Assembly (NCBI RefSeq): GCF_001548395.1
Contig: NZ_AP017367.1
Span: forward strand, 2,951,001 to 3,015,000
Direction: 5' to 3'
Length of the DNA stretch: 64,000 nucleotides
DNA from: Leptolyngbya sp. O-77
GTDB lineage: Bacteria; Cyanobacteriota; Cyanobacteriia; Elainellales; Elainellaceae
The notes under the pieces were generated by a model that saw nothing but the letters and a program-made list of their open reading frames with translations, ran no database searches and had not been told where the DNA came from. Of the stretch, positions 53,517-62,378 are shown piece by piece. Position 1 is the first letter of the stretch. The number at the start of each line of letters is the position of its first letter. A program made the position numbers and the translations under genes.

Positions 53517-55127
53517 GTGACTCCCCAAGTTGATTCCCTCTCCCCCACTGCCGAACCGTCCGCCCATCTCACTCGCCAGATGATCGTCATTCTGGATTTT
53601 GGTTCTCAATATTCCGAGCTAATCGCCCGCCGCATTCGCGAAACCCAGGTTTATTCCGAGGTGCTGAGCTATCGCACCACGCCAGAGCAGATCCGCCAAC
53701 TCAGCCCCAGGGGCATCATCCTGTCAGGCGGGCCTAACTCGGTCTACGACGAGCGGGCCCCCCACTGCGACCCCGAAATTTGGAACCTGGGCATTCCTAT
53801 CCTAGGGGTGTGCTACGGAATGCAGCTCATGGTGCAGCAACTTGGCGGCGGCGTGGAACGGGCTGAGCGCGGCGAATACGGCAAAGCAGCCCTGTTTATC
53901 GATGATCCCACGGATCTGCTGACCAACGTGGAAGACGGCACGACCATGTGGATGAGCCACGGCGATTCGGTGACGGCCATGCCGGAAGGGTTTGAACTGT
54001 TGGCCCATACCGAAAATACGCCCTGCGCGGCGATCGCCCACCACGAGCGCAAACTCTACGGCGTACAGTTTCACCCCGAAGTCGTCCATTCCCTCGGCGG
54101 ACAGGCCCTCATCCGCAATTTCGTCTACCACATTTGCGAGTGCCAGCCCACTTGGACAACGGCGGCCTTCGTCGAAGAAACCATTCGAGAAATCCGCGCT
54201 AAGGTGGGCGACAAGCGGGTGCTGCTGGCACTGTCGGGCGGGGTCGATTCCTCGACGCTGGCGTTTTTGCTGCATCGGGCAATTGGCGACCAACTCACCT
54301 GCATGTTCATCGACCAAGGCTTCATGCGGAAACATGAGCCAGAGCGCCTGCTGAAGCTGTTTCAGGAGCAGTTCCACATTCCAGTGGAATACATCAACGC
54401 ACGGGAGCGATTTCTGGAACGCATCAAGGGCGTGACCGATCCCGAAGAAAAACGAAAGCGGATCGGGCACGAGTTCATTCGCGTGTTTGAAGAAGAATCC
54501 AAGCGGCTGGGGCCGTTTGACTATCTGGCCCAGGGCACGCTCTATCCCGATGTGATTGAGTCGGCAGATACGAACGTTGACCCGCAAACAGGCGAGCGTG
54601 TTGCAGTAAAAATCAAGAGCCACCACAATGTGGGCGGCTTGCCCAAGGATCTGCGATTCAAGCTGGTAGAGCCGCTGCGGAAGCTGTTCAAAGACGAAGT
54701 GCGGAAGGTGGGCCGCTCCATTGGGCTGCCCGAAGAAATCGTCAACCGTCACCCCTTCCCTGGCCCGGGTCTGGCAATCCGCATCCTGGGCGAAGTCACG
54801 GCTGAAAAGCTGGAAATTTTGCGGGATGCTGACCTAATCGTGCGCCAAGAGGTGAACCGCAGCGGCACCTATGGCATGTTCTGGCAAGCCTTTGCGGTGC
54901 TGCTGCCGATCCGTAGTGTGGGTGTCATGGGCGACCAGCGGACGTATGCTTACCCCATTGTGCTGCGGTTTGTTTCCAGTGAAGATGGCATGACTGCTGA
55001 CTGGTCACGTGCCCCTTATGACCTGCTGGAAACCATTTCCAATCGCATCGTCAACGAGGTGCGGGGCGTGAATCGGGTCGTGTATGACATTACCTCTAAG
55101 CCGCCTGGAACTATTGAGTGGGAATAG
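53517..55127 (+). CDS. guaA: GMP synthase (glutamine-hydrolysing)
   Basis: 536 residues from the GTG at 53517 (AGGA eight bases upstream); the frame upstream is low-complexity and not coding. GuaA converts XMP to GMP with glutamine and ATP. The class I amidotransferase domain starts 'MIVILDFGSQYSELIARRIRE', with Cys in 'GVCYGMQLM' near residue 98 and His-x-Glu in 'YGVQFHPEVVHS'. The ATP pyrophosphatase has the PP-loop 'LALSGGVDSSTLAF'; the C-terminal dimerisation domain ends 'YDITSKPPGTIEWE', the universal end of GuaA. All catalytic residues are intact. Confidence 0.96.
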   Translation: MTPQVDSLSPTAEPSAHLTRQMIVILDFGSQYSELIARRIRETQVYSEVLSYRTTPEQIRQLSPRGIILSGGPNSVYDERAPHCDPEIWNLGIPILGVCYGMQLMVQQLGGGVERAERGEYGKAALFIDDPTDLLTNVEDGTTMWMSHGDSVTAMPEGFELLAHTENTPCAAIAHHERKLYGVQFHPEVVHSLGGQALIRNFVYHICECQPTWTTAAFVEETIREIRAKVGDKRVLLALSGGVDSSTLAFLLHRAIGDQLTCMFIDQGFMRKHEPERLLKLFQEQFHIPVEYINARERFLERIKGVTDPEEKRKRIGHEFIRVFEEESKRLGPFDYLAQGTLYPDVIESADTNVDPQTGERVAVKIKSHHNVGGLPKDLRFKLVEPLRKLFKDEVRKVGRSIGLPEEIVNRHPFPGPGLAIRILGEVTAEKLEILRDADLIVRQEVNRSGTYGMFWQAFAVLLPIRSVGVMGDQRTYAYPIVLRFVSSEDGMTADWSRAPYDLLETISNRIVNEVRGVNRVVYDITSKPPGTIEWE

Positions 55128-55377
55128 GCAGGTCTTGGTGCGGCGTATGAAGAGTTGGGTGCAAACGCACGACTTGTTGGAGGACTAGCCAGAGACGACC
55201 AGGGTTGGGGGAGTGCCCCAGCATTCAATCGGTCAAAGCGATGAACTAGAAGGGCGATCGCCCTCAGACCGAGACTTTGGTCGGCCGTGCCTGCGAGCGG
55301 CTGTTTACTGAGTCATACAACCGTAGCTACCCGGGAATCATCATTTTGAACAGGGGTATTAGTTTCCCACACAAGCC

Positions 55378-55427
55378 TGTGGAAAACCTGTGTTTATCTG
55401 TGGAAAACTTCCCTTTTATGTGGAAAA
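55378..55427 (-). other. cluster of three DnaA-box-like sites next to an AT-rich stretch
   Basis: TGTGGAAAA occurs at 55378, 55399 and 55419; on the minus strand each reads TTTTCCACA, the form of DnaA box I know from cyanobacterial origins. Spacings are 21 and 20 bases, about two helical turns. An AT-rich stretch follows (about 55441-55481). No dnaA, dnaN or other replication gene is adjacent, so this may be a secondary DnaA-binding site rather than oriC. The rest of the 554-base gap holds nothing definite. Confidence 0.5.
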
Positions 55428-55681
55428 AGGGGGAGGCTTTTGGTATGTTCAATTATATTTTTAAGATGGAAAAATTGTTTTGTAGGGGCGATCGCCCCTC
55501 TTTTTCCCCGCGTCTGCAACCGAATCTCCCCCTGATCTCAACAGGTTGCCCCACTGATCCTAACCGACACAACCAGAGAACAGCGGTAGAGTGGAAGCAG
55601 AGCATCTGCCATTAGCTTCCAGTTTTGTTGTCCGGTTTATTCTGTATTCTCTCGGTTTATCCCGTTTTCTTTGAGCTGGCT

Positions 55682-58201
55682 ATGGATGCTGGAGCCTCCC
55701 CACAACCGAGTCCCTCTAATTCGGGCCAGCGGGCCATGGCGGTCGTGCTGGTCACAGACGCGGTGGGCTACAACTCGCGCATGGCCGACGACCAAGAGCA
55801 TACCCTCAGCCTGATCCGGCGCGACTTGCAAAAAATGCGCCAGCTTTGCCAGCAGTTTGAAGGAATCGTGCTGAAATCGCTAGACGATGGGCTGGTGATG
55901 TACTTCGTCAGCACCGATCGGGCAGTAAATTGCGCGATCGAAATTCAAAAATCAATGGCACAGCTTCTGCAAGAACTGCCTGAAGACGATGTGCTGAGCC
56001 ATCGCATCGGCATTCACCTGGGCGAAGTTGTCGTGCAGGCGAACGACGTGACCGGGCAGGCAGTGACCGTGGCCACGCGGCTCCAGGAAGAAGCGGCTCC
56101 ACGCGGCATCTGCATGTCGCAGGCAGTCTACGACGCGGTAAAGTCGAGGATTTCCCTGAGTGCGTCCTATGTGGGGTCACTGAAGCTCAAGAACCTGCAA
56201 GAAGCGATTCAGGCATACCAGATCACCCCCGCTGTGCCGGCCAACGTCACCCCCGGCGGCAGTTCCATCGAAGAATCAGAACTAACCCTGGGCACGCTGA
56301 TCAACAATCGCTACCGGATTCAGCGAGTGCTGGGGCAGGGCGGCTTTGGGCGGACGTACTTAGCGTCTGACGAACACTGCTTTGGCGATGCCTGCGTGCT
56401 AAAGGAGTTTGTGCCCGCCAGCCGCACGGAATATGTGGTGCAAAAGTCGCGGGAACTGTTTGAGCGCGAGGCGCGGGTGCTATATCAGATTAACCACCCC
56501 CAGATTCCCCGCTTTCTGGCGTGGCTGACCGACCGGGGGCGGCTGTTTCTCGTGCAGGAATATATCAACGGCAAGACCTACGGCCAGCTTTTGCAAGAGC
56601 GGCAGCGGCGAGGAGAGCCGCCCTTTTCCGAAGCGGAAATTGTGCAGTGGCTCTGCGACCTGCTGCCCGTGCTGGAGTATCTGCACGGCTTGAACATCCT
56701 GCACCGCGACATTTCTCCCGAAAACATCATGCTGCCCAACGGCCAGACCCATCCAGTGCTGATCGACTTTGGGCTGGTCAAGCAGACCGTTAGTCAAATC
56801 CTCGCGGCGGCGGGCAGCAGTCCTGGCAGTGCCCAGGCATCGGTGGTGGGCAAGTTTGGCTATTCGCCGCCGGAGCAGATTCGCATGGGGCAATGCTATC
56901 CGTGCAGCGATCTATATGCGCTGGGCGTGAGTGCGGTGGTGCTGCTGACGGGGCAAGACCTGAGTGTGCTGATGGAGCATACGTCGCTGGAGTGGCGCTG
57001 GCGGGAGTATGCCGATGTGAGCGATCGCCTCGTGCGGATTCTTGATCGGCTGCTGTCAGAAAAGCCGAAGGATCGCTACCAAACGGCGCGGGAAGTGCTA
57101 GCCGATCTGCGGGCGCTGTCGCTGCCGGAGGTCAACGAAGACCGCCTGATCGAGGTGCAAATCGACTTAGACCAGAGCAAGCGGCAGCGGCAGGTGGATG
57201 AAATCGTGCAGTCAGCCTTTTTTCAAGACCTGATGCAAAACCTCGATCGGTTTCGTGGCAGCTTTGACTCACTAGTTGCAGAACCAGATGAGCCGAACCC
57301 GTCCCCAGAAGCGGTGTCCTTCGAGGGTTTTAACAATCCACCCGCAGGTTCATCTCCCGATTCACCGCCTGTCCCGCAGGTGCTATTCGGCATTTCTGCG
57401 ATTCAGCCTGGTGTTGCAGAAGATGCAGTTTGGAGAACATCGTTTCCTTCGCTGGATGCCGACGCGGAGGACTTTCCTGAATATGCAGGGGATGAGTCCA
57501 TTCACTTGTCTCCAGCCGCGCCAGACGGCGATCTATTGGACAATCGGTTGACCGAGCCGCCCGCCGCAACGGAATCGCCCTTTACCGAACCGCCGCCCGC
57601 CACACTCCAGCACACGATTGAAATGCCATTGGCAGACACGAGCATCCCGCTGCACCAGCCCCGCGTGCCTGCGCTCTGGCTGGAGGCGTGCCGTCGGGAA
57701 CTGGCGGAGTGTATTGGCCCGATGGCAAAGCTACTGCTGGACTCGGTTTTGGCGAAGCAAACGGGGCTATCGGCAGAGGCGCTGGTGGAGGCGATCGCCA
57801 TCAAAATTCCCAACTCCGGCCAGGCAAACCAGTTTCGCAGCCGGATGCAAAGTCGGGCGATCGCCGCTCTGTTGGAATCCCCCGACCCCGTGCCGCCGCC
57901 CGTTTCCATCAGCGAATCTGCGCCCGAAATGCGGCTTCAGCCTCAGGAGCCTGCACCGGGCGCAGCGGTTGATAAGGCAGTTGACCAGACAGTTGACCAG
58001 ACAGTTGACCAGACATTTGTGGCGCAGTGCCGTCAGGCGCTCTCTGAGGCAATTGGCCCAATGGCTGGACTCGTTTTGCGGGACGTGGTGGCTCGGCATC
58101 CAAACGCGAACCCAGCAGAACTAGTGGAGGCGATCGCCACGAAAATCCCCAATCCCCAAGCGGCAGCAGCATTTCGGCAACGCCTGAAGCCTTTGATGTA
58201 A
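55682..58201 (+). CDS. fusion: class III cyclase-like domain + Ser/Thr kinase + duplicated C-terminal module
   Basis: About 839 residues from the ATG at 55682. Residues 15-185 form an adenylate/guanylate-cyclase-like domain ('AVVLVTDAVGYNSRM', 'VLKSLDDGLVMYF', 'RIGIHLGEVVV'). In 'GQAVTVATRLQEEA' the usual GDAVNVAARL residues are altered (D to Q, N to T). The kinase (about 210-480) has 'LGQGGFGRTYLA', Lys in 'VLKEF', 'HRDISPENIML', 'LIDFGLVKQ' and 'GYSPPEQ', all catalytic. After a linker, two copies of a helical module appear ('CRRELAECIGPMAKLLL' and 'CRQALSEAIGPMAGLVL'). Metal Asp residues of the cyclase remain, but catalysis is doubtful. It is likely a signalling kinase with a nucleotide- or protein-binding sensor. 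Confidence 0.88.
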   Translation: MDAGASPQPSPSNSGQRAMAVVLVTDAVGYNSRMADDQEHTLSLIRRDLQKMRQLCQQFEGIVLKSLDDGLVMYFVSTDRAVNCAIEIQKSMAQLLQELPEDDVLSHRIGIHLGEVVVQANDVTGQAVTVATRLQEEAAPRGICMSQAVYDAVKSRISLSASYVGSLKLKNLQEAIQAYQITPAVPANVTPGGSSIEESELTLGTLINNRYRIQRVLGQGGFGRTYLASDEHCFGDACVLKEFVPASRTEYVVQKSRELFEREARVLYQINHPQIPRFLAWLTDRGRLFLVQEYINGKTYGQLLQERQRRGEPPFSEAEIVQWLCDLLPVLEYLHGLNILHRDISPENIMLPNGQTHPVLIDFGLVKQTVSQILAAAGSSPGSAQASVVGKFGYSPPEQIRMGQCYPCSDLYALGVSAVVLLTGQDLSVLMEHTSLEWRWREYADVSDRLVRILDRLLSEKPKDRYQTAREVLADLRALSLPEVNEDRLIEVQIDLDQSKRQRQVDEIVQSAFFQDLMQNLDRFRGSFDSLVAEPDEPNPSPEAVSFEGFNNPPAGSSPDSPPVPQVLFGISAIQPGVAEDAVWRTSFPSLDADAEDFPEYAGDESIHLSPAAPDGDLLDNRLTEPPAATESPFTEPPPATLQHTIEMPLADTSIPLHQPRVPALWLEACRRELAECIGPMAKLLLDSVLAKQTGLSAEALVEAIAIKIPNSGQANQFRSRMQSRAIAALLESPDPVPPPVSISESAPEMRLQPQEPAPGAAVDKAVDQTVDQTVDQTFVAQCRQALSEAIGPMAGLVLRDVVARHPNANPAELVEAIATKIPNPQAAAAFRQRLKPLM
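57979..58014. repeat. 12-bp coding tandem repeat, three copies
   Basis: AGTTGACCAGAC three times encodes a VDQT run in the linker between the two C-terminal modules of the kinase. It is in-frame, so copy number only changes linker length. Confidence 0.9.
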
Positions 58202-58204
58202 AAA

Positions 58205-58435
58205 CTAGTGGCTATCGTTTTGCAAGTAAAGCTGGATAAACATCTTGGCCGCTGCTGGGTCAATCTTTTGCAGCGCGTCGCGAATGTCCAGAATAGCGTC
58301 GCCTGCTGGGTCGGCCTGCTCGTTGATCCAGCGATGAATATTAGAGCGGGAAATGCCCATTTCTAGAGAAATTCTGTACTGCGTGATGCCATAGCTTTTG
58401 AGAACCTGCTTGAGCGCTAATCCCGCCTTACTCAT
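58205..58435 (-). CDS. small XRE/Cro-type helix-turn-helix protein
   Basis: 76 residues from the ATG at 58435 ('MSKAGLALKQVLKSYG'). The helix-turn-helix is 'ITQYRISLEMGISRSNIHRWINEQADPAGDAILDIRDALQKID'. The tail 'PAAAKMFIQLYLQNDSH' is short and may dimerise. A perfect palindrome lies about 60 bases upstream (58498-58521), and a small gene diverges beyond it, a classic arrangement for an autoregulated repressor (inference). Confidence 0.85.
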   Translation of the reverse strand: MSKAGLALKQVLKSYGITQYRISLEMGISRSNIHRWINEQADPAGDAILDIRDALQKIDPAAAKMFIQLYLQNDSH

Positions 58436-58497
58436 GCGAATCGTGTCAGAAAAACATAACTGATAGATCCTCTTGTGGAACGCTTCTGATATGATGT

Positions 58498-58521
58498 AAT
58501 CGATCCAGATATGGATCGATT
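58498..58521. promoter_or_regulatory. perfect palindrome, candidate operator
   Basis: AATCGATCCA-GATA-TGGATCGATT is a perfect inverted repeat with a 4-base spacer, between the XRE gene (start 58435) and the divergent small gene (start 58616). Symmetry and position fit a dimeric HTH operator. Note that it includes the common word ATCGAT. Confidence 0.6.
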
Positions 58522-58540
58522 GCTGTCCCACACAAAAGCG

Positions 58541-58585
58541 AAGAGCCAATGCGTTGCAGCGACTAACTTCTCCGCACTGGCTCTT
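58541..58585 (+). promoter_or_regulatory. leader hairpin before the 83-residue gene
   Basis: AAGAGCCAATGCG and CGCACTGGCTCTT pair in a 13-bp stem with one mismatch and a 19-base loop, ending 30 bases before the next start codon. It could be an attenuator or mRNA-stabilising leader; there is no T run, so it is not a simple terminator. Confidence 0.5.
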
Positions 58586-58615
58586 GGCTCCAATTTGCAA
58601 TGGAGTAGTCTTATT

Positions 58616-58867
58616 ATGACCTATCAAGAACGGCTAAATTCCTGGCTAGTGGTGCATTTGCGTCCAGATTATCGCTGGGCGATCGCCGCTCGGTTTCATC
58701 GTCGCTCAGATGCCGACGGCTATGCTCAGTTGTTGCGGCAAAGGAGTCCAGGAGCCTTGTTCTGGGTCGTCTTTGACTCCACAAGTAGACAAAAAATTGG
58801 ACAAACAGACCCACTCTCCAGCCCGCCAGCGCTCCGTCGCCTCAATCCTGACTTGCTAAAACCCTAG
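58616..58867 (+). CDS. small basic protein, unknown
   Basis: 83 residues from the ATG at 58616 ('MTYQERLNSWLVVHLRPDYRWAIAARFHRRSDADGY'). An earlier in-frame ATG (58511) would put the hairpin and palindrome in the coding region, so I reject it. 'DADGYAQLLRQRSPGALFWVVFD' suggests a compact alpha/beta fold. No family recognised. It is preceded by a leader hairpin and a divergent XRE gene. Confidence 0.6.
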   Translation: MTYQERLNSWLVVHLRPDYRWAIAARFHRRSDADGYAQLLRQRSPGALFWVVFDSTSRQKIGQTDPLSSPPALRRLNPDLLKP

Positions 58868-58892
58868 TTCTACAGACCAGGTTCCACAAACC

Positions 58893-59309
58893 CTACGGCA
58901 CAATTAGCACCGGACAGGGCGACAGGTTAATCACGCGGTTGGTCACGCTGTCGGCGGCTCCCTCGTCCGTCAGTCCTAGCCCCCGACAGCCCATGATGAT
59001 CAGATTTGCGCCGATCTCGTCGGCTACATCGCAAATGGTAAAGGCAGGTTTGCCCGCCCGTTCCATAACCTCCGCATCGAGGCCTTGCTCAGTGAAAAGG
59101 GCTTTGGCATTTTGGAGCAATTCGGCGATCGCCTCTGGAGAAGTCATCTCCAAATCGGCGGCCGTAGGAGCTTTTTCTTCATCTAGCGATTCCACGACCG
59201 ACAAAATCACCAGGCGACTGCCGTAGGTTTTGACGACATTGGCTACCACGTCGGCGGCTTCGCGAGACTCGCGGCTTTGATCGACCGGAAACAAAACGGT
59301 TTTAAACAT
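58893..59309 (-). CDS. universal stress protein, UspA family
   Basis: About 138 residues from the ATG at 59309 ('MFKTVLFPVDQSRESREAADVVANVVKTYGSRLVILSVVE'); a start at 59321 would add four. The UspA fold ends with the ATP-binding-type loop 'ANLIIMGCRGLGLTDEGAADSVTNRVINLSPCPVLIVP'. G-2x-G-9x-G-(S/T) is only partly kept ('GCRGLGLTDEGAADSVT'), so ATP binding is possible, not assured. Regulated by stress in most species (family knowledge). Confidence 0.9.
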   Translation of the reverse strand: MFKTVLFPVDQSRESREAADVVANVVKTYGSRLVILSVVESLDEEKAPTAADLEMTSPEAIAELLQNAKALFTEQGLDAEVMERAGKPAFTICDVADEIGANLIIMGCRGLGLTDEGAADSVTNRVINLSPCPVLIVP

Positions 59310-59562
59310 AACACGCCTCACAGGGACGCAGAGTTCGGTAGAGTGATGGGTGGTGTGGAGAAACGTCAGCGAGCTGACAGAGCAAGGGCGATCGCGCCAG
59401 TGGATGTTGCCTAGATGAGGCTATAAGTAAAACCTATAGACTCTCGCAGCAGTGAAAAGTTTTTGTAGAGAAAAAGTCGCGCCTAGCCCCGTTCTGTTAG
59501 CAAGCCCTGACGTTTTACAATAGGCAATAGGTAAAAAGACTTACTTGAGGGGGTATATAGCG

Positions 59563-60783
59563 GTGTCCAAAAAAACTCTAGCAAATTTGACTGCCGACGA
59601 CCTACAGGGCAAGCGCGTCCTGGTGCGGGCTGATTTTAACGTACCGCTCGACGACCAGGGCAACATTTCTGACGATACGCGCATCCGCGCCGCCCTGCCC
59701 ACCATCAACGACCTGATTGGCAAGGGTGCAAAGGTCATCCTCACCAGCCACTTTGGCCGTCCCAAGGGCGACGACTTCGCGGCTCGCGCTACGGACAAGA
59801 ACCGCCTTACGCCCGTTGCTGCCCGCCTGTCGGAACTGCTGGGGCAAACCGTCGCCAAGCCGAGCGACTGCATTGGTCCAGAGGTAGAAGCCGCCGTTGC
59901 CGCCATGCAGCCCGGCCAGGTGATTTTGCTAGAGAACGTCCGCTTTCACCCCGAAGAAGAGAAAAACGACCCCGAATTTGCCAAACAGCTTGCGTCGGTG
60001 GCGGATCTGTATGTGAACGATGCCTTTGGCACGGCGCACCGGGCCCACGCTTCGACGGAAGGCGTGACCCACTATCTAAAGCCCTCCGTTGCGGGCTACC
60101 TGATTGAAAAAGAACTGCAATATCTGCAAAGCGCCATCGAGGAGCCGAAGCGTCCCCTAGCGGCGATTATCGGCGGCTCCAAGGTGTCGAGCAAAATCAC
60201 CGTGATCGAGGCGCTGCTAGAGAAAGTGGACAAGCTGCTGATCGGCGGCGGCATGATCTTCACCTTCTACAAGGCGCGGGGGCTGAGCGTCGGCAAGTCG
60301 CTGGTGGAAGATGACTTTATCGAACTGGCGAAGTCGCTGGAAGCCAAGGCCAAAGAGAAGGGCGTGGCGCTGCTGCTGCCAACCGACGTGGTGGTGGCCG
60401 ACAACTTCGCCCCCGATGCCAACGCCCAGACTGTTAGTGTAGAAGCCATTCCCGACGGCTGGATGGGGCTAGACATTGGCCCCGACTCGGTGAAAGTGTT
60501 CCAGGAGGCGCTGGCCGACTGCAAGACGGTGGTGTGGAACGGGCCGATGGGGGTGTTCGAGTTCGACAAGTTTGCAGCAGGGACGGAGGCGATCGCCCGC
60601 ACCCTGGCCGACATCACCAAAACTGGCGCAACCACCATCATCGGCGGCGGCGACTCTGTGGCAGCGGTAGAAAAGGTGGGCGTGGCCGACCAAATGAGCC
60701 ACATTTCCACAGGCGGTGGGGCCAGCCTGGAACTGCTAGAAGGCAAAGTGCTGCCAGGAATTGCGGCACTCGACGAAGCCTAG
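59563..60783 (+). CDS. pgk: phosphoglycerate kinase
   Basis: About 406 residues from the GTG at 59563 ('MSKKTLANLTADDLQGKRVLVRADFNVPLDDQ'), preceded by GAGGGGG; a TTG at 59545 is also in frame. Pgk makes ATP from 1,3-bisphosphoglycerate in glycolysis and consumes ATP in the Calvin cycle. Signature motifs are 'RADFNVP', 'LTSHFGRPKG', 'LLENVRFHPEEEKNDPEFAKQLA', 'GGSKVSSKI', 'NGPMGVFEFDKFA' and 'GGGDSVAAVEK'. Length and all binding residues are normal. It converges on tal. Confidence 0.97.
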   Translation: MSKKTLANLTADDLQGKRVLVRADFNVPLDDQGNISDDTRIRAALPTINDLIGKGAKVILTSHFGRPKGDDFAARATDKNRLTPVAARLSELLGQTVAKPSDCIGPEVEAAVAAMQPGQVILLENVRFHPEEEKNDPEFAKQLASVADLYVNDAFGTAHRAHASTEGVTHYLKPSVAGYLIEKELQYLQSAIEEPKRPLAAIIGGSKVSSKITVIEALLEKVDKLLIGGGMIFTFYKARGLSVGKSLVEDDFIELAKSLEAKAKEKGVALLLPTDVVVADNFAPDANAQTVSVEAIPDGWMGLDIGPDSVKVFQEALADCKTVVWNGPMGVFEFDKFAAGTEAIARTLADITKTGATTIIGGGDSVAAVEKVGVADQMSHISTGGGASLELLEGKVLPGIAALDEA

Positions 60784-60857
60784 GAGCGGGGGGTGGGGGC
60801 CTGGGTCGCAAGGGGTATCGCTGCATCCTAACCCCCATCTCCCAACCCTGAATCCTA

Positions 60858-60904
60858 AACATCCCGGCGAGTTGCATCCGATGGAGGGCGATCGCCGGGA
60901 TGTT
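60858..60904. terminator. inverted repeat between convergent pgk and tal
   Basis: AACATCCCGGCGA and TCGCCGGGATGTT form a perfect 13-bp stem around a 21-base loop. It lies 74 bases after pgk and 35 bases past the tal stop. It has no T run but could terminate both strands; the right arm overlaps a HIP1 site. Confidence 0.6.
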
Positions 60905-60939
60905 GCTTAGGATGCGAGTGACTGGGAACGCTCGGGCCG

Positions 60940-62109
60940 CTAAACGCCAGCCAGCAGCGCCCCGCCCAGCCCTGCGTGGACTTCTTCTGGCGTGATTTTG
61001 CCGTCTTTGTTTTCGTCCAGTGCGTCGAACACCGCGTCGGTGCCCAGCCACTCTTCGCGGGTGATGAAGCCGTCGCCGTCTAGATCGTAGGCTTTGAACA
61101 GGTCTTCAGCGGCATGGTTTACCAGCGCTCCGCCTTCGATTTGTGCCAGCCGCTTAGCCAGCAGGGCTTCCAGGGTTTCCAGTGCTTTGGTAAAACCCTT
61201 GATGCCCTCGTCTAGCTTTTCGGAGGCCATGCGGTCTTCGGCGTGCATTTTGTCAAAGGTGGCTTTGTCGATGGTGATCTTCTCGATATCCATCGTGGCC
61301 GCCTTGGCTGGGTCGAGCTTGCGAACTAATTGCCCTTCTGTGGCTTGCAACTCAGCAAGGAGGGAAGGGGAGATTGTCAGCAAGTCACAGCCTGCCAGCT
61401 CGATGATTTCACCAATGTTGCGGAAGCTTGCGCCCATGACCTCAGTCGGATAGCCAAACTTCTTGTAGTAGTTGTAGATTTTGGTGACGGAGAGAACGCC
61501 CGGATCTTCGGCGGGTGCGTAATCCCGTCCGGTTTCTTTTTTGTACCAGTCGAGAATCCGGCCGACGAACGGCGAAATCAATGTCACGCCTGATTCGGCG
61601 CAGGCGATCGCCTGATGCAGCCCAAACAGCAGCGTCAGGTTGCAGTGGATGCCTTCTTTTTCCAGCACTTCGGCAGCTTTGATGCCTTCCCAGGTGGAGG
61701 CGATTTTGATCAAAATGCGATCGCGCGAAATGCCCGCTGCTTCATATTGGGCAATCAGTTCGCGCCCCTTGGCAATGGTGGCTTCGGTGTCGTAGGACAG
61801 GCGAGCATCCACCTCGGTCGAGACGCGCTGCGGCACAATCGCCAAAATCCGCTTGCCAAACTCCACGGCCAGCCGGTCAAACGCCAGCGTGGCCACCTGC
61901 GAGTCCGTCGCGCCAGACCCCGCATCTGCCTTAGCCTGCTTCAGCGTTTCATCCACAATTTCTTGATATTGCGGCATTTGCGCGGCCGCCGTAATCAGCG
62001 AAGGATTGGTCGTGGCATCGCGGGGTGTGAACTTTTCAATAGCCTGAATGTCGCCCGTATCCGCGACGACGACCGTCATCTCGCGCAGTTGATCGAGTAA
62101 AGTTGCCAT
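60940..62109 (-). CDS. tal: transaldolase with C-terminal EF-hand pair
   Basis: 389 residues. Transaldolase moves a three-carbon unit between sugar phosphates in the pentose phosphate pathway. Motifs are 'DTGDIQAIEKFTPRDATTNPSLI', the Schiff-base Lys in 'RILIKIASTWEGIKAAEVLEKEGIHCNLTLLF' and 'GRILDWYKKETG'. Beyond about residue 330 an EF-hand pair follows: 'DLDGDGFITREEW' and 'DENKDGKITPEEV', with all calcium-coordinating positions plausible. The extension suggests Ca2+ binding. Cyanobacterial transaldolases with EF-hands exist; the regulatory effect is not known to me. Confidence 0.94.
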   Translation of the reverse strand: MATLLDQLREMTVVVADTGDIQAIEKFTPRDATTNPSLITAAAQMPQYQEIVDETLKQAKADAGSGATDSQVATLAFDRLAVEFGKRILAIVPQRVSTEVDARLSYDTEATIAKGRELIAQYEAAGISRDRILIKIASTWEGIKAAEVLEKEGIHCNLTLLFGLHQAIACAESGVTLISPFVGRILDWYKKETGRDYAPAEDPGVLSVTKIYNYYKKFGYPTEVMGASFRNIGEIIELAGCDLLTISPSLLAELQATEGQLVRKLDPAKAATMDIEKITIDKATFDKMHAEDRMASEKLDEGIKGFTKALETLEALLAKRLAQIEGGALVNHAAEDLFKAYDLDGDGFITREEWLGTDAVFDALDENKDGKITPEEVHAGLGGALLAGV

Positions 62110-62378
62110 CCGTTTCTCCCGGCAAGTTCAAAAGGGTCAGGTTGGATTTTCAAGGAATCCGTCGGTTTATCCGTCGGTTTGTGAATAGCGTCTGGTGTTG
62201 CGTCTTAGGCCGATCCTACTCCGAGATTTCTGATGGGGATTGTAGAGTACGGAAAGCCTTAATCTGCGTGTCGGAGAATTCATGCCTGAGCAGCCGCATA
62301 AACTCGGGTGAAACCCGGCGATCGCCCGTCCCCAGACCCCCGGATGCTTCCAATTCATCGCGTCGGCACTCGCCGACT

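Noticed and set aside
55277..55615. 112-codon frame before the kinase gene
   Set aside because: Covers the DnaA-box-like cluster and AT-rich stretch; composition is not gene-like.
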